A stretch of DNA of 64,000 nucleotides from Flaccisagitta enflata. Lineage: Eukaryota > Chaetognatha > Sagittoidea > Aphragmophora. The notes under the pieces were generated by a model, which had not been told where the DNA came from, made no database searches, and saw only the letters and a program-made list of their open reading frames with translations. Location of the stretch: the NCBI GenBank assembly GCA_965153355.1, contig OZ231126.1, positions 61,938,001 to 62,002,000 on the forward strand, given 5' to 3'. Made by a program: the position numbers and the translations under genes. Each line of letters opens with the position of its first letter. Position 1 is the stretch's first letter. Shown one piece after another: positions 22,137 to 36,856 of the stretch.

Positions 22137-22525
22137 TTAAGTACCTAAAAAAACTTAAGTACCCTAAAATACCCTGAAGTACCCTAAAGTACCCAGAAAT
22201 ACCCTAGAATACCTTAAAATACCTTAAAAAACCTTAAAAAGTCATAATTTCAAAAATGTGACCTACCGACGTACCGACGTACCGACGTACCGACGTACCG
22301 ACGTACCGACCGACACAAAAGGCAAAAAAAAGGCAAAAAATGCTAGAAAATCTCAATAAAAGGTTAAAAAAGTGTTAAAGAAAGTTACAGAATGACAAAA
22401 AAATGTCAAAATACCCAAAAAGTCAAAAATTTAGAAATATTTGTGACGGACGGACGGACGGACGGACGGACGGACGGACCGACCGACAGACCAAGGTGTA
22501 GAGTTGCGTGCACGCGACTAAAAAA
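22137..22525 (+). mobile_element. Right part of the split subtype B element
   Basis: A TACCCTAAAG-type 10-bp array (22141-22240) is followed by a GACGTACC array (22262-22310), a GACGG array (22444-22490) and the terminal hairpin GAGTTGCGTGCACGCGACTA plus AAAAA. It pairs with the left end at 13001. Confidence 0.55.
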
Positions 22526-22619
22526 GGAATAAGCAAGGCTGCAGGCACTGCTATGCCAGTTGCGTGCTGTTGGGTAGGGACTGTATTTTAGGTCACCAAA
22601 GTATTTTGGTAGGAACAGT

Positions 22620-22623
<4 letters not shown>

Positions 22624-22700
<77 letters not shown>
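22624..22700. repeat. (GA)n microsatellite
   Basis: Pure GA of about 77 bp, directly downstream of a truncated CGACT left end (about 22532, GCAAGGCTGCAGGCACTGC). Confidence 0.95.
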
Positions 22701-22702
<2 letters not shown>

Positions 22703-22978
22703 TTGTTTTTTTTTTTACTTCATCAGCTACACAATGATGCAAAATTTTGTTGAATTTAAATCATTAAAAAATTGGCTTTTTCTACTCATCCCAACTTGCA
22801 GTTTCTGAACATTTGCCCCTTACTCTTTTTGATTCTGTACAATTTGGTGGATTGCAAGAAGAATAGAGGAATTTAGAAAGGGTTGTTAGACATGTAGTTA
22901 GATCACTTAGATAACAATGGGTAGATAGACAAGTCGCAAGATCTCAGGGGAAAATATGAGCTACTCAGAAGGAAGGAA

Positions 22979-23344
22979 AACAAGGCCAACACCTATAAGT
23001 CGCATGCAAGATTTTCTGACTTTGAATGACTTAGAAAGACTTAGAATGCCTAAGAATGACTTTGAATGACTTAGAATGATTTAAAATGACTTAAAATGAC
23101 CAAAAAGGACTTAAAATGATGAAATGACCTAATGACCAAAAATGACTTAGAATGACTTAAATGACTTAAAATGACTTAAAATGACTTAGAATGTCTTAGA
23201 ATTACTTAGAATAACTAAAAATAACTTAAAGAAATAAAACTGATAAAAAAAGTAAAGTGTGACGGACTGACCGACCAACCGACCAACCGACCGACCGACT
23301 GACGGACAAAGCGGGTTGTAGAGTCGCGTGCACCCGACTAAAAA
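22979..23344 (+). mobile_element. CGACT-family element, subtype B, with a 10-bp array
   Basis: It begins AACAAGGCCAACACCTATAA then GTCGCATGC. The interior is ATGACTTAGA/ATGACTTAAA units, followed by a GACCGACCAACC tract and CGGGTTGTAGAGTCGCGTGC, ending ACCCGACTAAAAA. It is nearly identical in design to 12401-12796. Confidence 0.85.
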
Positions 23345-23870
23345 GCACGCCTGCGCACCATATTGGCCTACTCGGCCTTGTTTAAGAGTACACTAACATA
23401 TCTTTTGGAATTCTAAAATATTTCTATGCCAGTCACAGTATGAATCACACGGCATAAAATCTGCAATAAAACTTTAAAAGCGGCAAATGTGATGGATGTG
23501 AAACTGTAAATCTAATGTTATAGTAGTCGAGAGAGTAAGTAATAGCAGCCCAAAGGCAGTAAGTGGTCAGCGGTACCCATGCCATGCTTGAGAAGTGCGC
23601 GATTTAAGTTTAAAAAGATCTTTTAAGATCCTTTAATGATTTTGTTCTTTTTCCTGGACATGTACAATCTAGATAGCTCGAGAATTACTAAGTAGAGAGC
23701 TATCCTTCATTGTCATTGAACAGGAATGAGGGGTGAAAGAATCCAGAAGAACGTCTTCCACTCCACAGGGATATGCTCGGGACGTGCGGATTTTCCCCGT
23801 GCAATTTGGGTCAACGCAGTACCATGTGAGCGGGGCATCAGGATTGACATTGTTTCATTTCATTCTGATG
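23345..23870. other. Intergenic sequence, no supported gene
   Basis: It contains the repeated module GTGGTCAGCGGTACCCATGC at about 23563, also found near 20555 and 60690. No convincing exon. Confidence 0.4.
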
Positions 23871-23874
23871 AAAC

Positions 23875-24179
23875 AAGGTCATTAGACCTAAGTGGCGCGC
23901 GTCGGCTATTTAACAAGGCCGGATACACGGCCAATACCAGTCGCGGACGGGTGGGCAGGGGCGGAAATGTGCGTTTAAGCACTCTATCAACTCGAGTTCC
24001 CAAATCCACGCAAAATGGCCCAAATATGGTTAGAATCTGGGCCACAATTACGATGTAAGTCTATGGGGCCAAAATGGTAGACCTCGCCAAGAAGGTACAG
24101 ATAGAGAAAGACAGATTACCCTGTGTTCTACAGGACATCGCCCCCTTCGGAGGAGCGGAGCCGCTGCCCAAAAAGCGTC
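23875..24179 (+). mobile_element. Composite of E, A' and family D ends
   Basis: An E left end (AACAAGGTCATTAGACCTAA, 23875) is cut after about 35 bp by an A' left end (AACAAGGCCGGATACACGGC, 23912; AGTCGCGGACGGGTGGGCAG). That in turn runs into family D sequence (CCAAATCCACGCAAAATGG) and the D right end (TGTTCTACAGGACATCG to CCGCTGCCC at 24179). Confidence 0.6.
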
Positions 24180-24780
24180 GTGATATAAGGGATAATTAAG
24201 CCCGTTACCACAGCCCAAATCGCTTGTAGTTGAGTAGGAGCAGTGTTGAAGAATGAATTAATTACTTACAGACGTTTGACAATAACGCAAAAAAAGAAGA
24301 AGCTTAAAGATCATGGGAAATAGGCAGCTTTGTGTGGGAATCTAGGGTGAAGTGGTAGCTTTTGTGTTCTTGACCACAAAAGCATTGCAGAAAACTTCCG
24401 ATCCCTGAAACAGTGCTTTACAGTATTTAAACTTCGTCATCATAAATTCTTGCAGAAATAGGAATTTTTTTTTGTAGGAAACCAAAAGCACTAGTTTTTT
24501 TTTCCGTTTTGTGCTTGATAACCATTAAGATATCTTCTACAACAGATAAAAGTGATTGTTTCAGGTCAACCGGGTAACTGTTAATACTCTGACACATGTT
24601 TGTTTTGATTGAGAATATGAGTTTTTTCTGAAATGATCAATGGTTATTACAGATGTTATTCTTTAAATAATGAAACTTGATATGCAGACCAGATTCCATG
24701 TAGACTTCCTCAATCAAAACATGACACTGAGGAAGTTCGCTTGTTCAATTTTGGGGAGTCGAAGGGGTGGATAAAGCGCA
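24180..24780. other. Intergenic sequence with a small palindrome
   Basis: An inverted repeat pairs CTGACACATGTTTGTTTTGA (about 24589) with TCAATCAAAACATGACACTG (about 24710). No gene seen. Confidence 0.4.
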
Positions 24781-24781
24781 G

Positions 24782-24785
<4 letters not shown>

Positions 24786-24857
<72 letters not shown>
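24786..24857. repeat. (GA)n microsatellite
   Basis: Pure GA of about 72 bp. Confidence 0.95.
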
Positions 24858-24859
<2 letters not shown>

Positions 24860-24954
24860 CTAAATTGATAAAGAATTTTAAACGTAGGGTTATAAATGCT
24901 GATCTATTGGTTCGTCAGAGAAAAATAGGACTGAGCCAAATGAGCTTGATGAGC

Positions 24955-26769
24955 AACAAGGCCAACACCTATAAGTCGCGTGCAGGACAAAAATAACTGA
25001 ACTGACGTGACTCCTTATTGTATCTTTTTATCAAAAATCAGACTTAAACCTGACCCAAACCAGACCCAAACCAGACTCAAACCAGATTCAAACCAGACTC
25101 AAACCAGACTCAAACCAGACTCAAACCAGACTCAAACCAGACTCAAACCAGACTCAAACCGGACTCAAACCGGACTCAAACCAGACTGAATCCATACTCA
25201 AACCAGACTCAATCCAGACTCAATCCAGGCTCAAACCAGACTCAAACCAGACTCAAACCAGACTCAAACCAGAATTAAACCAGAATTAACAGGACCTAAA
25301 CCAGACCTAAACCAGACCTAAACCAGACCTAAACCAGACCTAAACCAGACATAAACCAGACCTTAACCAGACATGAATCAGACATAAACCAGACCTAAAC
25401 CAGACCCAAACCAGACATCAATCAGACATAAACCAGACATAAACCAGTCTTAAACCAGACTCAAACCAGACTTAAACCAGACTAAAGCCAGACTCAAGCC
25501 GGACTCAAACCAGACTCAAACCAGACTCAAACCAGATTCAAACCAGACTCAATCCGGACTCAATCCAGACTCAAACCAGACTCAAACCAGACTCAAACCA
25601 GACTCAAACCAGACTCAAACCAGACTTAAACCAGACTTAATCCAGACTTAAACCAGACTTAAACCAGACTTAAACCACACTTACACCACACTTACACCAC
25701 ACTTACACCACACTTACACCACACTTACACCACACTTACACCAGACTTAAACCAGACCTAATCCCAACCTAAATCAGACTTAAATCAGACTTAAACCAGA
25801 CTTACACCAGACTTACAGCAGGCTTACACCAGGCTCACACCAAACTTAAACCAGACTTAAACCAGACTTAAACCAAACTTAAACCAGACTTAAACCAGAC
25901 TTAAACCAAACTTAAACCAGACTCAAACCAAGACTTAAACCAGACTCAAACCAGACTTAAAGCAGACTTATAGCAGACCAAAAAATGACAAAAGATGGAG
26001 TCCCTAGCCCGGACCCATGACGACTCAAGATGACCCAAAATGACCTACAATGACCCAAAGTGACCCATAATATCCAAAGAAGACCTATTAAGACAAGAAA
26101 TAAGAAAAAAGGACAAAAATGAGTTGAATGATCAAAATGAACAAAATGACATAAATGACCAAAACATACCAAAAATGATGTCAAATGACCAAAAATGACA
26201 GGAAATGTCCCAAAATGGCTTGAAATGACTTAAAACTACTTTAAACACTTAACGAGAGCAAAAAAACATCAATTACGGGTTCACATACATATAATTCCAA
26301 AAAGGAAGTCTAAATTTTCGGATATTTTGGCATACCCATAGATCATAGACTAGGTCTATGATCTATGGGTATGCCAAAATATCCAAAAATTTAGACTTCC
26401 TTTTTGGAATTATATGTATGTGAACCCGTAATTGATGTTTTTTTGCTCTCGTTAATTAATTGCTACCATACATACGATGTCTCTGAAACAACTTTAAACA
26501 CCCAAAAATGACACAAATGACATAAATGAGCAAAATGACATATATGATCAAAAATGATCAAAAATGATCAAAAATGACCAAAAATTATTAAAAACAATCA
26601 AAAATGACCTAAAGCAACGAAAAATGACTCAAAATGACTCCAGACAACCCAAAATGACCATAAACGACGCAAAAAAGCTAAGTGTTACCGACCGACGGAC
26701 CGACCGATGGACCGACGGACCGACTGACCGACGGAGCGGGTTGTAGAGTCGCGTGCACGCGACTAAAAA
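24955..26769 (+). mobile_element. CGACT-family element, subtype B, 1.8 kb with 11- and 10-bp arrays
   Basis: The left end AACAAGGCCAACACCTATAA, GTCGCGTGCAGGACAAA is followed by GACTCCTTATTGTATC. A tandem array of CCAGACTCAAA (11 bp, about 25045-25980) comes next, then an array of ATGACCAAAA-type 10-bp units (25980-26660), a GACCGACGGACC tract and the right end GTTGTAGAGTCGCGTGC..GCGACTAAAAA. A 199-bp TTAA-flanked MITE is nested at 26253-26451. The element at 29006-30151 has the same order of parts. Confidence 0.9.
26253..26451. mobile_element. TTAA-flanked near-perfect palindrome (MITE)
   Basis: The arms run CGAGAGCAAAAAAACATCAA to TTGATG..GCTCTCG and match almost base for base to the centre (GATCATAGACTAGGTCTATGATC) around 26350. 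TTAA lies on both sides (26249-26252, 26452-26455). It is inserted in the 10-bp array of the B element, so it is younger than that element. Confidence 0.8.
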
Positions 26770-27394
26770 TACTCAAAAACACTCAACCAGACAACCAGCT
26801 ATGCTCACTGAAATGCTTTCTTGTATTTACATGCTCCCATCAAAACATTTATTCATCCCATCAGAAAATGAAAACAGCTAAATGAGCTAAGTGAGCTAAA
26901 ATGTTTAAAGACGCCCCCGCAGATGAGCAGTTATGCTCACTGATATGCTTTTTTGCATCTGCTTTGTTAAACATGTGTCCAAATATTTATTCAATTATCA
27001 CATTTAAAATGAAAAAAAAATGAGCTAAATGAGCTAGAATCCTCTAAAACACCCTTACAGATGAGCACTCTTGTATTTTCATGCTCAAACAACTATAAAT
27101 ACACTCCTTTATTGATCCTTCACAATATCATAAAAAAAAAAATTTTATTAGAATTTTTCGTAAATAAATCTTTATAGATTCATAACGCGAAAAATATTTG
27201 TCCCAGAGACTTCTGCTTGGCGCCAAATGAAAGAGAATTAGAAAATCTACTTACCCTATCAATTTTGTTCGAGGGTGCAATCGCTCGATCGAGACCCTCA
27301 ACTTTTGCAAAAGAAAATGAAAACCATGTTTCTCTCAAATATGTCAAAAAGTCGAAGACTGACTTTGACTTTTTTCCCGATTATTACTATATCT
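26770..27394. other. Intergenic sequence, no supported gene
   Basis: Short repeated phrases such as ATGAGCTAAATGAGCTA and ATGCTCACTGATATGCTT recur, suggesting decayed tandem repeats. No exon. Confidence 0.4.
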
Positions 27395-27567
27395 TTTTAG
27401 TCGCGTGCTACGCGACTTTACACCCTGCTTTGTCGGTCCGTTGGTCGCACTTTACTTTTTTATGATTTTTTTTTTTACCTCACTGCTTCTGCCCAAATAG
27501 TCTAGTGACCTCAAATATGACCCCTGCCCACCCACACGCGACTTGAGCAGCCGTGCATCTGGCCTTG
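27395..27567 (-). mobile_element. CGACT-family element, subtype A
   Basis: In plus orientation TTTTTAGTCGCGTGCTACGC begins the copy, followed by CCCTGCTTTGTCGGTCCG, CACTTTACTTTTTTATG and CCTCACTGCTTCTGCCC. It ends GTGCATCTGGCCTTG. Confidence 0.8.
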
Positions 27568-27657
27568 CTAAGACTCCATTTTCCGGATAGAAATATTGTT
27601 CTCTCTAGCTCCGTGCGAAAAAAATGATTGAACAATAAATGCTATCATTTCTTCGCT

Positions 27658-30910
<3,253 letters not shown>

Positions 30911-30918
30911 CTGGTGGA

Positions 30919-30928
<10 letters not shown>

Positions 30929-30968
<40 letters not shown>
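30929..30968. repeat. (GA)n microsatellite next to a splice acceptor
   Basis: About 40 bp of GA, read as CT on the kelch strand, ending some 19 bases before the exon acceptor. It probably serves as the polypyrimidine tract. Confidence 0.85.
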
Positions 30969-30973
<5 letters not shown>

Positions 30974-31139
30974 GAATTAAAGCCAAACCCAGGCGGCTGG
31001 CCAGCCCGGCTTAGCAGCTAGCCGCCAAGCCGAAGTTTGCCGTTTTGACGATTTTCAAATTTTAAATCATCGATTTATGATTTTTAAGCTAAAAAAGAAC
31101 ATCAAAATCGTGGCAGTGATTTCATATTTTGGTTATTCT

Positions 31140-31420
31140 TTCTCTTTCTTCCTTTTTTTCTTTCTTTCTTTCATTTTACCTTTCTTTCTTCCTTTTCTTC
31201 CTTGTGTCTTTTTTTTTCTTTCCCCTTGTTTTTTCTGTTTTTTTTTTCACTTTGTTTTCTTAGTGTCTCATTTTTTTTCTGTTTTTTGCTTTTTTTTTCA
31301 TTCAGTCTTTCAGCCTTTCAGTCACTCGTTCTTTCAGTTTTACTGTCTTTCGTCATTCCTTTTTTTAGTGTTCCAGTCTTGCATATTTTTTTTGTCTTTT
31401 AGTCTTTCTCAACCACCGCA
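31140..31420. other. T/C-rich low-complexity block
   Basis: TTTCTTTCTT-like sequence. The part from about 31320 (TTTCAGTTTTACTGTCTTTC, TTTAGTGTTCCAGTCTTGCA) is duplicated at 31682-31790. No supported gene. Confidence 0.6.
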
Positions 31421-31483
31421 GTCACAACAACCACAATAAAAAAAATAAAAAATAAACCACAACAGATACAACAACAACGACAA

Positions 31484-31508
31484 TAACAACAACAACAACA
31501 AAAACAGC

Positions 31509-31585
<77 letters not shown>

Positions 31586-31587
31586 CG
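31484..31587. repeat. (AAC)n microsatellite
   Basis: About 100 bp of AAC/CAA, lying between the two copies of the 31.3/31.7-kb duplication. Confidence 0.95.
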
Positions 31588-31589
31588 GA

Positions 31590-31660
31590 CCCTTTTTTGG
31601 TCGCGTGGCACGCAACTCCATAACCCGCTATGTCCATTGGTCAGGTCAGTCGGTCTGTCA
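31590..31660 (-). mobile_element. CGACT-family right-end fragment
   Basis: TTTTTTGGTCGCGTGGCACG, CAACTCCATAACCCGCTATG and a TCAGTCGGTC tract match the family's hairpin end; the other end is absent. Confidence 0.55.
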
Positions 31661-31914
31661 GTCTGTCAGCCTTTCAGTCTCTAATTCTTTCAGTTTTACT
31701 GTCTTTCAGTCATTGCATTTTTTAGTGTTCCAGTCTTGCAGTTTTTTTTGTCTTTCCTTCTTTTTCAACCACCGCAGCCACAACCACCACAACAGCACTA
31801 GTGCCCCCAGGGTGGAAAAAAGTTCAAGTTGAGTGACCATTGCCCCCACTTGGTTTTTTAGGCTCTACTCAATGTGGGGAAGTGTTTTCTAGCCAAATTC
31901 AAATCATCCTTGGG

Positions 31915-32310
31915 GCGCTTTTAGAAAAAAGTGAAAAATTCAAGATTTTTTGTATGATTTTAGATAAAAAAATTTGCAGGTTGGTTTAACTTATTTTCTG
32001 ATAGCATTTTGTTATTCCTGATGAAATTCCCTTTAATTTGATAGGTCGCACTATAGGGTTTTGGAAAAGAAATAAAAGTTTCATTTTTTATGCTACCGTT
32101 ATAAAAATCATAACGGCGTCTCAAAATATGAAAATTGTATTTCTTTTTAAAACCCTATAGTGCGACCTATCAAATAAAAGGGAATTTTGTCAGGATTAAC
32201 AATATGCTGTTAAAAAATAAATCAGACTAACCTGTGAAATTTTGTATGCAAAATCAAGCTAAAAATTTTAAATTTTTCATTTCAATCCTATTGCAGCCAA
32301 CCAAAAAAAA
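31915..32310. mobile_element. MITE-like imperfect palindrome
   Basis: ATTTGATAGGTCGCACTATA with GGGTTTT (about 32036) is matched by AAAACCCTATAGTGCGACCT with ATCAAAT (about 32150). Outer blocks also pair, such as AAATTCCCTTTAATTTGATA with ATCAAATAAAAGGGAATTTT. The centre is AT-rich. Confidence 0.6.
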
Positions 32311-32384
32311 GCAGTATCGCAACCCTTGGATGGCTGTATTTTTTCAGAACTGAAGGAAAAGTAGAAGGAGACAAAGAGGAGGAG

Positions 32385-32465
32385 AAGAGAAGAAGAAGAA
32401 GTAGAAGAAGAAGAGAGGAAGAAGAAGAAGAAGAAGAAAAAAAAGAAGAAGAAGAAGAAGAAGAC
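32385..32465. repeat. (GAA)n microsatellite
   Basis: Imperfect GAA repeat just upstream of a CGACT B element. Confidence 0.9.
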
Positions 32466-32490
32466 CAAACTCAACCAAGATCAACTATTT

Positions 32491-32725
32491 AACAAGGCCA
32501 ACACCTTACAGTTGCGTGCGGTTGTTAAGACCATAAGACTAAAAGACTAGAAGACCAAGAGACTAAAAGACTAAATGTAAATTGACTTAAAATGACTTTA
32601 GATAAGTTGAAATGACATAAGATGACGTAAAACAACAGCAAAAAGCTAAGCGTTACAGACAGATGGACAATCGGACTGACTAACGGACAGAGTGGGTCAT
32701 AGAGTCGCGTGCACGTGACTAAAAA
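32491..32725 (+). mobile_element. CGACT-family element, subtype B (short)
   Basis: AACAAGGCCAACACCTTACA, GTTGCGTGCGG, short AAGACTAAAAGACTA and ATGACTTAAA-type repeats, CAGAGTGGGTCATAGAGTCG and GCACGTGACTAAAAA. The payload array is much reduced compared with other B copies. Confidence 0.75.
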
Positions 32726-33329
32726 TCGCAGGATTGTACTTGACTCAGATTCATCAGTTTTTCATCAGTTTTTGGTTATTGCATTATATCATTCTATATC
32801 ATATTATATCACATTATGAAAGTTGGACAACATTACTACTCAACCCCTCTTTACTAAAAGATGAGAGCCTTTGGAGCTGTCAATGGTGTTTAATCCGGAC
32901 CCTTCACAACTATCCTTAAGTACAAAAGTAACTGAGTCTAATTTACTCATATCATAAAATAATTCAAGACAACAATCCAACCAGAAAGAAAAAATCCAAA
33001 ATTTTAACCTGTTTGCTATAAGCGCCATAGACAAGAAAGAGTACCAGATGAGTGTGCTGAACGGTGGGGCCTAATCCAAATATCCCTCACATCCATCTGA
33101 TCTTCCCATTGTAAAAGGCTCATGCAACCCACAACCTAAAATCAAAATCCGTTCCACTGAATGAGACCATTTTCTCAAACATTTCATGTCAACCCAAAAT
33201 AAAAAAGATACAAAGTAGTTAGCATATCCCTACCGATTATAGAGAACAAATTACCAAATGATGATGTAGCTATCCAAAGATAATCTAGATATCAAAGGCA
33301 ATGTTGTTAAAAACCATACCATTAGAGGT
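32726..33329. other. Intergenic sequence, no supported gene
   Basis: Unremarkable AT-rich sequence; no family end, palindrome or exon recognised. Confidence 0.4.
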
Positions 33330-33430
33330 TATATCATCAGGCCTTTTTTTAGTGATTTTTTTGGGAGAGCCAACCGGGCTCTCTCCTCACAATTTTACAG
33401 AGCCCGACGGGAAAACAGCGAGCCCGGCAA

Positions 33431-33667
33431 AAAAACAATGCTGGATGAATGGTTACCCTAGTTGTGTACGGGTGGGCAGGGGTAATGACAGAATTGGCTA
33501 CAAAACATTTGAGCAAGAGTAGCGACAATAAAATCACTTGTAAACGCAAAAAAAAAGTGCTACCGACCAATAGATCAACATATGGACTAATAAATGGACG
33601 GATCATCGGACAGACAGACCATCAGATGGACAGACTGTCCAATATAAAGTCGCATGCACACTACTTG
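33431..33667 (+). mobile_element. CGACT-family element, subtype A (diverged)
   Basis: CAATGCTGGATGAATGGTTA, GTACGGGTGGGCAGGGGT, and a final TAAAGTCGCATGCACACTAC. The core order is kept but both ends have mutated. Confidence 0.55.
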
Positions 33668-34618
33668 AAAAACTGAGTATTTTGCTCAATTTTTTGTGTG
33701 AGCCTCATGAGACTGCTATATGACGGCTAACTTTTGACCAAAAAAGGCTTTGGATCACCATGATTTCGCATATGATATGGATGCCAAAAGCCACCAAACA
33801 CCTGACAAATTTGTTCAAGGGTTCCTAAAATACTCCCCGGGGGTACATCTGGCAATGTATGGATGTTTTAACCGGATACATGGGGCGAAAATATCGAAAA
33901 AAGAACGAAAATTGCACAGAAACGGTAAATTTGGTGTTGCAATTTTGGTAACGGCATGGGCTTTGAAAGTGTATTTCCTCCAAGGCATGTATGTTTTCAT
34001 TATTTTTTTTGTTTGGACGTGCTATTCACATACCCAGGCGTATGGGTTAGGGCTGTCATGGACCAGAATTGACGCTTACTGTTACAATTTTGTTGTTTTA
34101 GTTGCGATATGCAGTCACAAAGCTAATTTGCATTTCGCAAATGGATGAACAAAAAATAAAGATTCCAACTCGGTATGACAGTAAAAAGTTCCCTGAATGC
34201 GTGGGATCAATGCAGTATCACCTAGTGATATTGTTCCACCTGAAACAACGACCAGAATACCATTTATGTAGTCAGAATTACAGAAATTCGTTGGAAATTG
34301 AGCGAGATTGAGATTCTTAGAAAAAATTATTTTCTGTGGACGAAATTATATTAGGGCTACAAAATCATATTTTTTGCATTTCCAAAAACATAATCCTCTC
34401 CGCAATCGAATTTGGAAGGCGACTATGTTTTTCATTTTTCCATTTTTTCATTTTCTATGCAAAGATATAATTTCGTCCACCCACTTGTCACGCTTCAAAA
34501 TCAACATTTTTTTCTGGTACGAGCTTCTTTTAAGGAATGACCAGGAACACGGAGATTAAACAGAGAGAGAAAGACAGAGTTAGATTGAAAGGCAGACCGA
34601 AGGACCGTCAGAGTCAAA

Positions 34619-34619
<1 letters not shown>

Positions 34620-34679
<60 letters not shown>

Positions 34680-34740
34680 AAGACAAACAGACAGAAAAAG
34701 CGACTGAAACAGAAAGGCAAGCATGACCGTCAGAGTCAAA

Positions 34741-34805
<65 letters not shown>

Positions 34806-34816
34806 AAGACAAACAG
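34620..34816. repeat. (GACA)n microsatellite, duplicated
   Basis: Two GACA tracts of about 70 bp are separated by a spacer. The phrase GACCGTCAGAGTCAAAAGAG precedes each tract (34604 and 34727), so the block was duplicated as a unit. It ends in CGACT hairpin-like sequence, AAGTCGCGTGTCTGCGGCTA. Confidence 0.9.
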
Positions 34817-35006
34817 ACAGACACGGTTAGTTCTAAAGTCGCGTGTCTGCGGCTAAAAATAATGAGGAGTAGAGGTAGATGATGAGTACAGTTGAACCCC
34901 GCAATAACGCATTTTTCGCGTTTTAAACTTGAGCGTGATGGACCAATGGACCGATGGAAAGATTGACAGATGGACAAAGACTCATATAGAGTTGCCTGTC
35001 CGCATA

Positions 35007-35247
35007 AAGGCCGGATACACGGCTACCCTAGTCGCGTGCGGGACGGCAGGAGTAGTGCTTGAGAAGGTCACTAGGGCATCTGGGCAGGAGCTGTATGCTC
35101 AAAAGCTCAAAAACGCCAAAAAAGTAAAAATGGGACCGACCGACCGACCAACCAACTAACCGACATACCGACCAACTGACCAACCAACCAACCGACCAAC
35201 CAACCAACCGACCAACCGACATAGCAACGTAGCACGCGACTAAAAAT
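35007..35247 (+). mobile_element. CGACT-family element, subtype A
   Basis: AAAGGCCGGATACACGGCTA, CCCTAGTCGCGTGCGGG, GGTCACTAGGGCATCTGGGC, a GACCAACC tract, ending GCAACGTAGCACGCGACTAA. It abuts a preceding A' right end (34940-35004, CAGATGGACAAAGACTCATA). Confidence 0.8.
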
Positions 35248-35249
35248 AC

Positions 35250-35955
35250 TACTCATGACATTATTCATTAAGACAGTGCGTTTGCAAAAGAGGAATTTTA
35301 TATGTCAGCAAATATTTATAAAAAATAGTTAAACAAATAAGATTTTTAAGCTTTTTTTTAATATTTCATCAAATGTTCTGTTAAAAAATATATAGATTAT
35401 ATAAAATGTACTATATATATGTATTCTAATTACTTCACTAACAGTTTATATTCCTTATAAGCTTGAAAAATTAGAAAAAAACCTAAATACTTATAGTTAT
35501 TAATTTTCAAGTTAATTTCTATTATAATTTATCAATAAATCAAAATTTTGCATTCAGATTTTCTCAAATGACATATTTGAAATACTACTATATAATATTC
35601 TTGTTACTTTTAATGAAAAATGTTTATCATTTTAAACTTTCAGTGAGCCTTCAAATTCTGCCATCACATGCAAGCCGTCATATAAGGATGGTAATTCTCA
35701 CCTCTCTGTCATGATAGAAGTAAAATGATTTTAAAGAAATACAAAGTCATTAAATGCTAACTTTTACACTTTGAATATTAGGTGCATTTACATGAAAAAA
35801 AAAATGCTTTTATTGTTTCATTTGTTAATCAATTCACATTTAACGAGGTGACTGTGGAGTGTAGTAGAAATAAATTTTAGTAACTCTCAACTTGTGGACT
35901 CGTTTTTTCACGATTTTACTAGGATCATCCAATCCATTTGAGTTCAAAACATGGC
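35250..35955. other. AT-rich interior of the hAT-like element, no gene
   Basis: Very AT-rich with many stops on both strands. No transposase motif was seen. Confidence 0.45.
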
Positions 35956-36233
35956 GTCAAATCTGAGAGAGCCAGCCGGGCTCAGACCCAGCAAAACATG
36001 AGAGCCCGACAGCTAAATAGAGAGCCACGGGCTCGCGGGCTCGCTTTAAAAAAAGGCCTGTATATCATATCATATTAGGAAGGTGATTTGGACAGTAAAT
36101 AACTGTGAAGATCATAAAAATGCTGGGAGAGCCCTCTTGAAACCGCTCCAAACTATTCCTGCTCTAACTGGCTTAAGTATGAATTTGAGTATGAATGAGC
36201 GATGTGACATCACAGCAATAATATCATGGTAAT

Positions 36234-36447
36234 TTTTAGTCGCGAGCTACGCAACTCTACACCCCGCTTTGTCAGTCTGTTGGTCCCTTGGTCCGTCCGT
36301 CGGTCCCTTGGTCCTTCACACTTTACTTTTTTTGTTTTTTTTTTGCGGTCTTTGGCCTTGCTGCTCCTGCTGAATTACTGAAGTGACCTCAAATACGCCC
36401 CCTACCCACCTGCACGCGACTGGGGTAGCCGTGTATCTGGCCTTGTT
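36234..36447 (-). mobile_element. CGACT-family element, subtype A
   Basis: TTTTTAGTCGCGAGCTACGC, CACCCCGCTTTGTC, CACACTTTACTTTTTTTG, TGCACGCGACTGGGGTAGCC, GTGTATCTGGCCTTGTT. Confidence 0.8.
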
Positions 36448-36483
36448 CATGAGCCAATTCACAGCCGGGCTGGCCAGCCGCCT

Positions 36484-36484
<1 letters not shown>

Positions 36485-36558
<74 letters not shown>
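36485..36558. repeat. (GA)n microsatellite
   Basis: Pure GA of about 74 bp. Confidence 0.95.
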
Positions 36559-36560
<2 letters not shown>

Positions 36561-36856
36561 TGTTCTTTTACTAAACACGATTTCAAGGATTGGCCTTACA
36601 CGCACGTTTTTCCAAGACATGGTATCAGGCATTTGCAACACAAACCTGGAAGTTTTTGTTAGTTGTTTTTAAACGCAAAAATTCATAGAAAATATTTTCT
36701 GCGTCTTTTTTTATGCTTTACTAGTTGTCAGGTTTCAATGCCAATTTTTGTTTTTTAAGCGAACCAATATAATAATAATAATGCTTCTATTTTTGTCAAC
36801 ATAATATGCGACAATCCAAGCAGCAATCAATCAATTACATTAATACAATACCTCAA

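Larger units (their letters stand above)
33338..36060. mobile_element. hAT-like element, 2.7 kb, CAGGCCTT ends, 8-bp duplication
   Basis: The left end is CAGGCCTTTTTTTAGTG and the right end is CTTTAAAAAAAGGCCTG. TATATCAT lies directly outside both (33330-33337, 36061-36068). Subterminal GAGCC..GGGCTC blocks recur near each end (33368-33430 and 35962-36040). Eight-base duplications and CAG..CTG termini are characteristic of hAT transposons. Two CGACT copies and a GACA microsatellite are nested inside. A 132-codon frame at 33750-34148 is the only notable ORF and is not a recognisable transposase, so the element is likely non-autonomous or decayed. Confidence 0.8.

Noticed and set aside
33750-34148. 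132-codon ORF as hAT transposase
   Set aside because: It lacks any recognisable DDE/RNase-H or hAT dimerisation motif, and codon use is not clearly coding.
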